Virus record (IMG/VR): IMGVR_UViG_3300037156_000148
Coordinates: 1-64,000 of that record
DNA: 64,000 nucleotides
From: a virus
Direction: 5' to 3' (one strand)
Shown in pieces: positions 1 through 8,076 of this stretch. Position numbers and translations under genes: made by a program. The notes beneath the pieces were generated by a model. The model ran no database searches and was not told the DNA's origin. It worked only from the letters and a program-made list of their open reading frames with translations. The stretch's first letter is position 1; each line of letters begins with the position of its first letter.

Positions 1-1741
1 GCTCTCGTGCCACTGCGCGGGGCTTATGCGTTACCGCATCCAGTGCGTGTACGGTTTTCCATACATATGCCATACCTAAGTCAATATTTTTTACGGTATA
101 GTTTAAGAGGTCATCCAAGACTTCGACAAAAACTTCATTCTCCCATGTCTTATTAAATTCCGCTATGGCAACCTCTATCGCTTTCGCTACTGCCGCAGGA
201 GATGGCTTTATGCCGAATCTATTTTTAACCTTACTGAATGTGCCTACTTCGTCAAGGATTGTCGGACACCGATACAAGAACTTCATAGCTCCGTGATTGA
301 TGTGATAATTGAATATATCCTCGTCAGTATGCTCTATCAGGTTCATGGCGTTCCAGTACCTTTCTGCCTTGATACATTCTTGGAAAAATTCATCTTTATC
401 ATCAGGTCTGTCCACCATGATAGCTATGGTCATGCCGCCCAACTCTCCCATGCCCTGCCAAGGTCGGCGTACTATGATAGCACCCTTTGACATCTTCGCA
501 GATTTCTCGACATCCTGCAATCGGTATGAATCGGTTGCTATGAGATCGGGTGATAGTAGGTTTGGTTTTGGATGCCTAAATATTTTCCACTTGCCTTTTT
601 TATTGAGTCTGAATTTTACCTCACCACTTCCTATGTCATAGTATAAGTCGCCTTGCTGTATCTGATCGGTTATGGTCTTGTCTGTCTCAATACGGGATTT
701 TTGTGTCTCTATCTTCTCCGCACTGAAAGGACTGGAATTTATGGCCATGAGCATTTCCTCTATCGTAGTCGGGTAGTTCTGTTGATAGATCATCAGTTCT
801 TCGCCGTCTAATCCCTTGCCCTTTTCCTTTACATCAAGTAGTGCCGCTTCTTCATCGCTTTGCCCTGTCTCTAAATTCACGAAACCCCAATATGCTTTTT
901 GGGCAGGGACGAAGATGAACTTAAATCCCATTTCTTCGTGCTTGCGTGTGAGCCTGCGAAAGTCAGCGTACCCACCTGCGTTCACCGCATTGGATGTACC
1001 GCCGCATATATGGATACCAAATTTCTTGGCTCCCTCACGCATAGCTGCCTGATTGGTGCGCACAAGATTCAATGGTGCATCTATTTCACCAAATTCATCT
1101 ATGAAGATGGTCTTATACCTACCGCCCTTTGCTACGTCAGCATCCACAGATTTAAGTGTCACAAGTGTTGTCTGTATGCCGATCTCATTACCATTACCAT
1201 CTACCCGACCATATATTTTTATGGACTTGTCATCTTTTATACCAGGGAAGTGCTTGAAGTCCGGCAATAGGTGTTTCCATGCCAAATTATATTTTTCCTT
1301 ATAGATGTCTATCGCTTTGTTTTCGCCCGTTGGAAACAGCAAAAGTGTTTTCCTATTTGCAACAAGCATACAGTTAAACAGGCTGCAATGGGTTTCAATA
1401 TCCGTAAATCCCTTGTCCCGCGCCTTGGCTATAAAGAGATCATCGCCAGTCCTGTAGCACTCTTCAATAGAATCAAATATTTCTCTGTGGGCATCTACAT
1501 AGTAAGGACTTGCAGGTTGCTTGTCGCCACTCTTATCGGTTATGAGTATCGTGCCAAAGTTCAACATGAAGTAGTGCATACCTGTGATCCTGTCACCGCC
1601 TGCTTCATATCCTTTTAAAAAATAATTTTCCTGTTCGGCTATCCACTGCCCCCACGCCTCACTTTCGGGATCATAGTCGGGTATGCCTCCCTTTTTTACA
1701 GGGGAGAATTTACCGTAATAATCTGTGGAGGTGTAACTCAT
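1..1741 (-). CDS. terL: Terminase large subunit (3' end beyond window)
   Basis: This is the packaging motor ATPase/nuclease. The frame is open from an ATG at 1741 to the window edge, about 580 codons, so the C-terminus is missing. The N-terminal ATPase shows an atypical Walker A region (IAKARDKGFTD, about residue 110) and a clear Walker B with catalytic acid (KTIFIDEFGEID, about residue 210). A later stretch, GGMTIAMVDRPDDKDE, fits the start of the RNase H-like nuclease domain. The start overlaps the upstream stop as ATGA. Gene order and the Walker B motif make TerL very likely. The Walker A lysine lies in an ARDKG context, as in other headful-type terminases. This is seen in the sequence; no alignment was run. 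Confidence 0.85.
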   Translation of the reverse strand, partial: MSYTSTDYYGKFSPVKKGGIPDYDPESEAWGQWIAEQENYFLKGYEAGGDRITGMHYFMLNFGTILITDKSGDKQPASPYYVDAHREIFDSIEECYRTGDDLFIAKARDKGFTDIETHCSLFNCMLVANRKTLLLFPTGENKAIDIYKEKYNLAWKHLLPDFKHFPGIKDDKSIKIYGRVDGNGNEIGIQTTLVTLKSVDADVAKGGRYKTIFIDEFGEIDAPLNLVRTNQAAMREGAKKFGIHICGGTSNAVNAGGYADFRRLTRKHEEMGFKFIFVPAQKAYWGFVNLETGQSDEEAALLDVKEKGKGLDGEELMIYQQNYPTTIEEMLMAINSSPFSAEKIETQKSRIETDKTITDQIQQGDLYYDIGSGEVKFRLNKKGKWKIFRHPKPNLLSPDLIATDSYRLQDVEKSAKMSKGAIIVRRPWQGMGELGGMTIAIMVDRPDDKDEFFQECIKAERYWNAMNLIEHTDEDIFNYHINHGAMKFLYRCPTILDEVGTFSKVKNRFGIKPSPAAVAKAIEVAIAEFNKTWENEVFVEVLDDLLNYTVKNIDLGMAYVWKTVHALDAVTHKPRAVARE

Positions 1742-2349
1742 TTTTTCGTGGAGGTGCGCTGTATGACCCTGAACTCCCCACGTGTCAAAGGTGTTTCTCC
1801 TTTGATTTTAATCTTGACATCTGCCACATCCTTCTTTTGAATGTCTTTCATGGCTATGTCGTTTTTTATCATGTCCGGCAATTCCTTGATGGACTTTATC
1901 ATTTCTGAAATTGACATGTCTCCCTTTTCGGTTTCGATTCCCTTTTCTCCAACCTTCAATCCACCTGTCACTATATCGTGTAGGTCACTGATTGCCTGAT
2001 ACACCATTTCCCTTGACTTGGTTATATTCTGGGCGGTAGGTGTATTGCACCAGTCGGTGTACACATCCATAGCATCCCGAATAGCTTTGACCTTATAGAA
2101 TTTCTCCCTATCTGAATCGCTGTCATCCCTCTTTACGGCTCGATACGCCTCTTTTAATATCCTGTCCTCTTTCCCATTGAATGCCTCCCTGACGGGGCTT
2201 AGTGGATCACAGGCGTAGGCTATGATTGCTATCGCGTCAACGCCTTGGTTGTCTTTTTGCAGGACGGCGCGTAGTTCGGGCATACAGTTAGCTACATTTT
2301 CATCAATGGCTATCTTTTTGCCTTTCTCGAAGGTTACATCTATCAGCAT
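1738..2349 (-). CDS. Unknown protein upstream of TerL (possible small terminase)
   Basis: This 203-residue protein has an acidic N-terminus and a helical middle, ending in a lysine-rich tail (TSTKK). It overlaps TerL by 4 bp (ATGA), so the two are translationally coupled. Position and size would suit a small terminase subunit. No helix-turn-helix motif is obvious, so that role is only inferred from context. Confidence 0.6.
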   Translation of the reverse strand: MLIDVTFEKGKKIAIDENVANCMPELRAVLQKDNQGVDAIAIIAYACDPLSPVREAFNGKEDRILKEAYRAVKRDDSDSDREKFYKVKAIRDAMDVYTDWCNTPTAQNITKSREMVYQAISDLHDIVTGGLKVGEKGIETEKGDMSISEMIKSIKELPDMIKNDIAMKDIQKKDVADVKIKIKGETPLTRGEFRVIQRTSTKK

Positions 2350-2350
2350 C

Positions 2351-2527
2351 TTACAATCCTTTATTTAATGCAAAATGGTTCACCCATGGCTTCGGCTCTT
2401 TAGCTTCCTCCCTTATAATCCTGCTTTCAGAGTGCGCGGTTATGCGCCCCTGATGCTTATGACCCACAGGTGGAGGCTTTTTACCCTTCACCGACTTATG
2501 CTTGCTTTGACTGCCTTTCTTCCGCAT
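2351..2527 (-). CDS. Small basic protein, probably leaderless
   Basis: This 58-residue protein is rich in Lys, Arg and His (starts MRKKGSQSKHKSVKGKKPPP). Its stop lies 1 nt before the start of the 203-aa gene, so it opens the terL transcript. The start codon lies exactly 4 nt after a TACCTTTG box (2532-2539), implying a leaderless message. Function is unknown; the charge suggests nucleic-acid binding. Confidence 0.6.
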   Translation of the reverse strand: MRKKGSQSKHKSVKGKKPPPVGHKHQGRITAHSESRIIREEAKEPKPWVNHFALNKGL

Positions 2528-2531
2528 GTCA

Positions 2532-2539
2532 CAAAGGTA
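2532..2539 (-). promoter_or_regulatory. Bacteroidetes -7 box TACCTTTG before the terL operon
   Basis: An exact TAnnTTTG match on the minus strand, followed by 4 nt and ATG (2527). No good TTTG is seen at 19 nt upstream. Confidence 0.5.
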
Positions 2540-2551
2540 TTAATTTTTGGG

Positions 2552-2582
2552 CAAAAAAATAACCCCACCCGTGAGGGCAGGG
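2552..2582 (-). terminator. Rho-independent terminator
   Basis: An 8-bp GC-rich stem (2563-2570 with 2575-2582) with loop GTGA is followed on the minus strand by TTATTTTTTT. It ends the 2613-3227 gene before the terL promoter. Confidence 0.75.
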
Positions 2583-2612
2583 CTAACCTAAATAAACAAT
2601 GAAACCCGATCT

Positions 2613-3227
2613 TTAGTATGATGGATACGGTGCTGCCGTGACGAACTTGACATGCCGTGCATATTGTTTGCCATGACCGTTATTCACAAGGTCATCAGCA
2701 TTTACTTGTATCACCCTTGGCTGTAAGTTAGTTTTGACCGACACATGCACAATGAAACTATCCAAGCCTGAAATGCCCGGTCTATACATACTGTCTGCCT
2801 TGATAGTTTGCGCCGATGTGAAAATATTTGATGTCAGCTTAGTCACTATATAGTTCCCATTGACAGCGTATAGATATTGAGGCTGAGAGATTCTATATGT
2901 GGACAGGGTATCGAGTGTTGCTTCATCGGCATACAGTTGATAGTAGTTTGATACGAACTGCACATCAGCAGCATATGTGTTCACGCTTGGGCTGTATGTC
3001 GTTATCCCTACTATGGTGTAGGCTGCGGAGTCCGGCACATTCACCAGTTGATAGTTTGCGGTAGGAACAAGTCCCTGCGCGAAGCTCATAAAAGAAAGCG
3101 ACATGAGCAGTCCTATGAGGATTGTTGTCATCGTGCCTTTTGGCCCTGCCTTACCTGCCGTTTTTTTGTTTACACCTTTTCTTGGTGATGTAACTTTCTT
3201 TTTGGGAGTTGTCTTAGTTTTGCTCAT
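2613..3227 (-). CDS. Putative secreted or membrane-anchored protein
   Basis: This 204-residue protein has a strongly basic N-terminus (about 32 residues, many Lys/Thr/Pro). A hydrophobic stretch (MTTILIGLLMSLSFMSFAQG) follows and ends like a Bacteroidetes signal-peptidase I site (FAQ/G). The rest is beta-rich and polar (SAAYTIVGITTYSPSV). It resembles the signal-peptide-bearing genes at 36.5-41 kb. It could be a secreted or surface-exposed phage protein; no family was recognised. The internal Met before the hydrophobic stretch is an alternative start. Confidence 0.6.
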   Translation of the reverse strand: MSKTKTTPKKKVTSPRKGVNKKTAGKAGPKGTMTTILIGLLMSLSFMSFAQGLVPTANYQLVNVPDSAAYTIVGITTYSPSVNTYAADVQFVSNYYQLYADEATLDTLSTYRISQPQYLYAVNGNYIVTKLTSNIFTSAQTIKADSMYRPGISGLDSFIVHVSVKTNLQPRVIQVNADDLVNNGHGKQYARHVKFVTAAPYPSY

Positions 3228-3270
3228 GGCGTGTTATTTTTGCTGTAAAGATAATAATTTTTGATAAAAA

Positions 3271-3567
3271 CTAATCCTGTGTCACTTTTTTAATTACCTG
3301 ATGTTTCACAAGGTAGTCAATAAGAGTGTTCACATCCATCTTCACATTGATAAATTCCTTCTGTCCCTTTCGCATGACCGACAATCCTGGTATGTCTTTG
3401 CGAGTGTTTCTGTTATAGAACGCCCTGATACCGTAGCCTTGTAGTTGTTCTTTGGTGAAATACTCCTTTCTGGAGGATATTAATTTCACCTGATATTCCG
3501 TTTCGGTGTCATCCGGCACATCCTTGATCGAGAATACGGGGATCTCTATTTGTGTAGTTTCTCCCAT
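3271..3567 (-). CDS. Hypothetical protein, 98 aa
   Basis: The protein starts MGETTQIEIPVFSIKDVPDD and is mixed charged with no membrane segment. Its ATG overlaps the stop of the upstream gene (TAATG at 3567), so the two form an operon. Not recognised. Confidence 0.6.
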   Translation of the reverse strand: MGETTQIEIPVFSIKDVPDDTETEYQVKLISSRKEYFTKEQLQGYGIRAFYNRNTRKDIPGLSVMRKGQKEFINVKMDVNTLIDYLVKHQVIKKVTQD

Positions 3568-4256
3568 TATTCTTGGATAAAGTATTTGTAAATCACGTCC
3601 TCTACGAATACAGGGTCTATGATGGACTGATCGGCGTACACCGTTACATAGTGCAGTCCCTCGGCAGATTTGGCACCCAGTTCGTATGTTTTGATCTCAT
3701 ACTTGGTATTGCTGAATTGCTCCTGTAAATCGGTACACTTGGTCACAAACTCAGCGCGGAGTGCTTCGTCTTTCAGTTCCGGCTTGAATGCGCCACGAAA
3801 TTCTTTTGGTATGTCATGACCTGTGTAGACCGATACAAACCGAACCTTGCCGTCTTTTGCTGTGGTAAACTTCGCTTTGTCGGGAACTTGCTGCCCGTCT
3901 ACTTCGGTGAGCAGGGTCAATACCTTTCCTGATTGCGGATCTGTCTTTACTTCGGGGTGTCCATCCTGTATGTACAGTTCTTCGCCATTGTTTGCTTCGG
4001 GATAGAAAGCCCTTGCCTCACCGAGCATCTTCTCACGGGAGTCTTTATCGTGTGCTTCCAATACTTTTTTGAAGTTGGCGGTGTTCTTTGAGAACCACCT
4101 TTGAGTAGTCTGATTCACTACTGGGTTATGATATGACATAGCATTTAGCCATTGCCAAATCTCATATAGTCCCTTTACCGTAAATGATTCTGTCCTCTCC
4201 ACGAATTGAATCGCTTTGCCAATTGTTCTCGGCACCTTTCCGCTTGCTCCTTTCAT
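3567..4256 (-). CDS. Hypothetical protein, 229 aa
   Basis: I chose the ATG at 4256 (MKGASGKVPRTIGKAIQF) over an upstream TTG at 4283. The N-terminal half is helical (GLYEIWQWLNAMSYHNP) and the C-terminal half is beta-rich (VRFVSVYTGHDI, GLHYVTVYADQS). It is not recognised, and is first in a three-gene unit ending at the 2.55-kb terminator. Confidence 0.65.
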   Translation of the reverse strand: MKGASGKVPRTIGKAIQFVERTESFTVKGLYEIWQWLNAMSYHNPVVNQTTQRWFSKNTANFKKVLEAHDKDSREKMLGEARAFYPEANNGEELYIQDGHPEVKTDPQSGKVLTLLTEVDGQQVPDKAKFTTAKDGKVRFVSVYTGHDIPKEFRGAFKPELKDEALRAEFVTKCTDLQEQFSNTKYEIKTYELGAKSAEGLHYVTVYADQSIIDPVFVEDVIYKYFIQE

Positions 4257-4597
4257 TCTAAGTGTGTTTTTGTTTGAGTGCAAATAAATAGCATTTAATT
4301 AACAATACCAAAAATATTTATTCCGAGAAAGGTTTGAGAACGGAAGGTAAGCAAAGGTGTTGTACCCCTACCCCAAAGGAAGTACAACAAAAATGCTACC
4401 AATAAATTATTCGTCGAATAGGAATTGAATCGTGTGGCTGTCGGAGGAAAGTGTTACGTCCATGCCCGACATTTAAAAGCAAAATAAAATATCGGGAGTT
4501 GCCTACCTTATGCTATGCCTTCATTCCCCTACGAGCGTGTTAAGGGGCAGAAAAGAAGATTTCAGTCGCTACGAAGTATTGCTGATGTCATGAAATA
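4257..4597. other. Non-coding, hairpin-rich region
   Basis: No ORF is credible here. The region holds an 8-bp perfect inverted repeat TGTTGTAC/GTACAACA (4358-4365 and 4382-4389). It also holds a 5-bp TTCCG/CGGAA pair (4321-4325/4341-4345) and further short stems. It lies between a tRNA terminator and the 4256 gene, so it probably contains that gene's promoter and possibly an untranslated RNA. Confidence 0.4.
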
Positions 4598-4623
4598 AAA
4601 AACCCACTGGTAGGGGCAGTGGG
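4593..4623 (-). terminator. Terminator downstream of the tRNA
   Basis: A perfect 7-bp stem CCCACTG/CAGTGGG (4603-4609 with 4617-4623) is followed on the minus strand by TTTTTTATTT. It ends the HU-like/tRNA transcript. Confidence 0.75.
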
Positions 4624-4728
4624 CGGGTTACGAGGTTATCAATTTGACTTCCTAATAACAAACCCGAAACATACATCCCTACAATGGATATTTCGGATCA
4701 TCTATAATTCCTCGGTCTTCCGACCTAG

Positions 4729-4802
4729 TTGCAACGGTAGGACTCGAACCTACGACTTTCAGGTTATGAGCCTGACGAGCTGACCAACTGCTCTACGTCA
4801 CG
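4729..4802 (-). tRNA. tRNA-Met(CAT), initiator-like (tRNA-fMet)
   Basis: This is a 74-nt cloverleaf without encoded CCA. Arms: acceptor CGTGACG/CGTTGCA, D stem GAGC/GCTC, anticodon arm TCAGG-CTCATAA-CCTGA with anticodon CAT, T arm GTAGG-TTCGAGT-CCTAC, discriminator A. Three initiator features are visible: an unpaired C1:A72 at the acceptor end, the A11:U24 purine-pyrimidine D-stem pair, and G-C pairs at 30:40 and 31:39. The third G-C pair normal in initiators (29:41) is A:U here. Elongator tRNA-Met has none of the first two. It lies 15 nt downstream of the HU-like gene and is followed by a terminator. Confidence 0.85.
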
Positions 4803-4817
4803 ATACAAAAATACAAA

Positions 4818-5138
4818 CTATTTTCTAATCTCCAAATTTATTTCCTTCTCACCGATATGTTTTGAATAGTAAATTGCCATCTCACCTCGCAAAACCTTGT
4901 TCATGTATTTCCTATTCTTATCCACCGTAGCAGTTTTCTTCTTGACCTTCGTCTTGATTATGCCATCCAGTGTAAGTTCACAGCCCATGCGCATCAGTGT
5001 ATCGAACATCGTATCAAAGACCTGAGCATAGTAGTAGGCATCCTTATAGTTCAACCCATACAGCCTAGCCATCTTTTTAATGACTTCCTCGCGGGGGGTG
5101 CCTTTGATGGACGCATATGTTTCCGGTCTTACTCCCAT
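4818..5138 (-). CDS. Possible HU/IHF-like DNA-binding protein
   Basis: This 106-residue protein has a helical N-terminus (YKDAYYYAQVFDTMFDTLMRMG) followed by a short beta segment and a Lys-rich arm (LTLDGIIKTKVKKKTATVDKNRKY). That order recalls HU/IHF proteins, which related phages encode, but the PR/NP DNA-intercalation motif is not visible. It overlaps or abuts the 100-aa gene upstream and is followed by the tRNA. Confidence 0.5.
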   Translation of the reverse strand: MGVRPETYASIKGTPREEVIKKMARLYGLNYKDAYYYAQVFDTMFDTLMRMGCELTLDGIIKTKVKKKTATVDKNRKYMNKVLRGEMAIYYSKHIGEKEINLEIRK

Positions 5139-5139
5139 G

Positions 5140-5442
5140 TTATTTACCCACTACTCTATCACATGTGGGTTCTGCTACTGATTTCCCAACTATGGAATCT
5201 AAGTGGCTAATGTAAATATAAAGCCCGTCCAAACTTTCATTTTGCATCTGCATAAGTACGTCTAAGTAGTCAGATAGGTTTTGGGGGCTTTTAATTTCCG
5301 GCGCACATTGATTTTCACATTTCTTGGGTTCGGGTCTATTGGATATTGCTATCAGCATATTGCTGAGTGAAGCAAGCCTTTCATTGATTCTGGCCTGAGT
5401 TTCTATTGCATACTCAATTTTGTCTGCGATTGATTTTGACAT
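5140..5442 (-). CDS. Hypothetical protein, 100 aa
   Basis: Helical, polar protein (MSKSIADKIEYAIETQARIN), with Cys residues CENQCAPE in the middle. If the cassette at 5471-8071 and one 8-bp duplication are removed, its ATG falls about 20 nt after the stop of the winged-helix gene, making a normal operon. Function unknown. Confidence 0.6.
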   Translation of the reverse strand: MSKSIADKIEYAIETQARINERLASLSNMLIAISNRPEPKKCENQCAPEIKSPQNLSDYLDVLMQMQNESLDGLYIYISHLDSIVGKSVAEPTCDRVVGK

Positions 5443-5470
5443 TGTTTTATTTTTTAGTTAATATAATTTA

Positions 5471-5494
5471 GGCAATGATATATTTTAGTGTACC
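5471..5494 (+). repeat. Terminal inverted repeat, left end of R-M-S cassette
   Basis: Starts GGCAATGATATATTTTAGTG; matches the right end at 8048-8071 over most positions, with the first 15 identical. Confidence 0.8.
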
Positions 5495-5504
5495 TTAATT
5501 TTCA

Positions 5505-5669
5505 CTAATGTGTTTGTCCACTATCTTTTTTCAAGTGATTGAATGAACTTGGAGCTTTAGCCATTCGCTTTAAAGCCTTATCAAAGTTTATCTTGCCTCC
5601 AGTATCATACTTAGCTATAAGTTCCTTATCGGATAGTCCTTTCGGGCGTGGATGTGGTTTAGATTTCAT
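5505..5669 (-). CDS. Small cassette protein, 54 aa
   Basis: Starts MKSKPHPRPKGLSDKELI and is basic overall. It begins 4 nt after the stop of the R-M-S gene and lies inside the cassette, so it is probably co-transcribed cargo. It might be an RM accessory or control peptide; nothing specific is recognised. Confidence 0.5.
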   Translation of the reverse strand: MKSKPHPRPKGLSDKELIAKYDTGGKINFDKALKRMAKAPSSFNHLKKDSGQTH

Positions 5670-5672
5670 AAA

Positions 5673-7955
5673 TCAATTAAAAGCTTTTGATATAATAACA
5701 CTGTCTTTCTTATCTTCTAACTTCCCCTTTAAGGCTATTGCAGATTGACGTTCTCTTTCTATTTTATCCAGTTCGGTGACAATTGATTTTATTTTCGCTC
5801 GATCAAAAGGAATGTCCAAATCTTCAACCGTATCTTTATTTAAAGTATCTCCTTTTGTAGCCCTGTTTGTGCTATAATCAATCTTCGGTAATATATAATA
5901 CAGATATTTCTTTATGGTTTCATCTTCAACTATTAGCCCCGCAATTGCTTCATTTGTATATAATGGTTTTTCGGTAATAGCAACCTTCCCTATTGATAAC
6001 TTAAAGCTAAAAAGCAACGTACCTTTGGGTAAAAGCTTTTGTGGTTTTATTGCCAAATCTGTAATTTTCTCTTCCGAATCTGATATATACATATCGTCTC
6101 CGATGTCACTGATAGACACCCATACATTTTTCCCTCCAAACCAATACGAATCATCATCACGGGGAGGCGTGAACCCCATTATAATACGATTGTCTTTTAA
6201 TAGGGATTTTAGTTTGACGGTTTTCACTATACTGTCTTTCTTGATATAGTTATTCATCGACAATTTGTATTCATTAGCCGTTATTGTTTTTAAGTCAACA
6301 AAGAAGGAGTTGCCGCCTTTTTTTTCCTTCCATATTTGGCGCAATAATATCAAATCATCAAGTTCGATTTTTCTTCTCCCCTTAATGCTCCCTGTTTTCT
6401 TAAATCCATCTTCATTAACATCAAAAAACCAAACCTTTTTAGTCGTTTCTCCTTTGTGGAAAATTAAAATACTTGTAGGTTGCCCCGTGTAAGGCTTAAA
6501 CACAGAACTGTGCAATCTGATAACAGCCTCTACATTTGTATGTTCAAGTAATAGTTTACGTATCCTTATATGCTCTTTGGTGCTTTCGAATAATACACCT
6601 TCTGGAACTACAACAGCGCACCTCCCTTTGTCATTTAAACTATCATAAATATGTTTTAGAAAAACAATATTGGCATCAGTTGTAGTGAAATCATAAAATG
6701 CCCCAAAATCTGTTTTTTGAGAGAAAGCATAGTTGCTTAAAACAACATCATACTCCCCTTTTACTGGAAATTCTAAAGAGTCTTTTTGCTCAACATTATT
6801 ATGCCCATCGCCGATAATAATCATGTTCATTTTAGCTACCTTAGAAGTAGTAGAAATTTCTCTGCCAAATACCGTATTGTTCTCTAGTATCTCTAAATTC
6901 TCTTTAGTGTTTTTGCACTTATTTTTTATGTTCTTGAAGGCTTCAATTAAAAATCCCCCTGTCCCGCAACAGGGATCGTATATAGTTTCATTAAATTTAA
7001 GGTCTAAAAGCTCCACCATTAACTTAACAATGTGTCTTGGGGTAAAGTATTCACCCAAGTCATTACCTACGCTTATTGAGTTCTTTAAGAAGTACTCAAA
7101 GGCATCTCCCTTTATATCTGAATTGGTATCTAGCAAATTGCCAATTTTGGATATTTTATCTACAATTTCCTTTAGATTTTCGGCCTTATTGATAAGTAGC
7201 TTTTTATTGAAAATATCGCTCGTGTGATTATATTCTTTATCGAATCTTGGTAAAACTATTGAATTGATATATGTCTGTAATTCTTTAGCGGGTTTATCAG
7301 CATAGGATTCCCAACAAAACATTGTTTCTAGCCTTCTTTTTTCGCCTCTCTCTTCACGTTGCTTTTCAATATCACTAATCAGTTTTAAGAATAGGAGATT
7401 TGAAAATTCCGTGAAGCGTTCTTTGCCTTCGCTTAGTCCATCCTTTCTTAATATATCATTTGCCTCTTGAAATATCCTTATTAACTCTAATTTAGAATGT
7501 ACAACTTTCTTTTCGCTAAATATTTTGCTGCCACCATCAATGAATAACTTTACCCTTTTTTCAGAAAGAAAATCCGTTACTACCTCTGAATTGTAATATA
7601 AATAGTCATTCTCGATAACGTGATATGATTGAATGAACAATCCATCTGTTATGAATACAATTTTCACTCCTAATGGAGTAGCGTATTTTGCGATTGTTTC
7701 TCTTAATGTTTTTTCTAAATCCTTTCCAGGCCTTTTTGCTTCAATTATAGCAATTGGGTTTTTATCAGATGATGAGTATAAAACATAGTCTGGCTTATTT
7801 CCCTTAAACTTTTTGTTTTCAGCCACCGTTCTTGCTCTTTCCGTATAGCAGTTACAGTCTGGGCTACTTTCATCAATATTCCATCCAAGATTAACAAGCC
7901 AGTTATTGATCTTGATTCGCGTAGAACTTTCTAAGGGATTGGTGAACTTTTTCAT
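5673..7955 (-). CDS. Single-chain restriction-modification enzyme (R-M-S fusion, type I/IIG-like)
   Basis: This 760-residue protein carries three activities. Residues about 1-170 form an HsdR-N-like PD-(D/E)xK nuclease (KPDYVLY ... AIIEAKRPG). Residues about 180-560 form an N6-adenine methyltransferase with SAM motif I DPCCGTGGF and an HsdM-like N-terminal helical domain. Residues about 580-750 hold one target-recognition domain and a terminal helical spacer (ELDKIERERQSAIALKGKLE). Motif IV, expected as NPPF/NPPY or NIPF, reads SNYAFSQKTDFG, so the catalytic loop is altered. The order R-M-S in one chain fits type IIG or solitary type I-like systems. A TATCTTTG promoter box with an inverted repeat precedes it. 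Confidence 0.8.
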   Translation of the reverse strand: MKKFTNPLESSTRIKINNWLVNLGWNIDESSPDCNCYTERARTVAENKKFKGNKPDYVLYSSSDKNPIAIIEAKRPGKDLEKTLRETIAKYATPLGVKIVFITDGLFIQSYHVIENDYLYYNSEVVTDFLSEKRVKLFIDGGSKIFSEKKVVHSKLELIRIFQEANDILRKDGLSEGKERFTEFSNLLFLKLISDIEKQREERGEKRRLETMFCWESYADKPAKELQTYINSIVLPRFDKEYNHTSDIFNKKLLINKAENLKEIVDKISKIGNLLDTNSDIKGDAFEYFLKNSISVGNDLGEYFTPRHIVKLMVELLDLKFNETIYDPCCGTGGFLIEAFKNIKNKCKNTKENLEILENNTVFGREISTTSKVAKMNMIIIGDGHNNVEQKDSLEFPVKGEYDVVLSNYAFSQKTDFGAFYDFTTTDANIVFLKHIYDSLNDKGRCAVVVPEGVLFESTKEHIRIRKLLLEHTNVEAVIRLHSSVFKPYTGQPTSILIFHKGETTKKVWFFDVNEDGFKKTGSIKGRRKIELDDLILLRQIWKEKKGGNSFFVDLKTITANEYKLSMNNYIKKDSIVKTVKLKSLLKDNRIIMGFTPPRDDDSYWFGGKNVWVSISDIGDDMYISDSEEKITDLAIKPQKLLPKGTLLFSFKLSIGKVAITEKPLYTNEAIAGLIVEDETIKKYLYYILPKIDYSTNRATKGDTLNKDTVEDLDIPFDRAKIKSIVTELDKIERERQSAIALKGKLEDKKDSVIISKAFN

Positions 7956-7997
7956 TTTTACCTATGCTATCGGTGTCATTGCTCTTTAATTATAGAA

Positions 7998-8035
7998 CAA
8001 AGATACCTGCGCACTACGCAATGAACTTACGTAGT
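7998..8035 (-). promoter_or_regulatory. Promoter and operator-like inverted repeat for the R-M-S gene
   Basis: TATCTTTG (7998-8005, minus) is a -7 box. Just upstream lies the inverted repeat ACTACG-N11-CGTAGT (8013-8018/8030-8035), placed where a repressor or control protein could bind. Confidence 0.5.
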
Positions 8036-8047
8036 AAAATAAAATCT

Positions 8048-8071
8048 TGTACATCCAAATATATCATTGCC
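8048..8071 (-). repeat. Terminal inverted repeat, right end of R-M-S cassette
   Basis: Read on the minus strand: GGCAATGATATATTTGGATG then TACA. Outside it lies the second ataattta copy. Confidence 0.8.
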
Positions 8072-8076
8072 ATAAT

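Noticed and set aside
4400-4480. Possible second tRNA near the initiator tRNA
   Set aside because: T-arm-like letters (GATTCAATTCC) do not pair into a stem and no acceptor stem forms.
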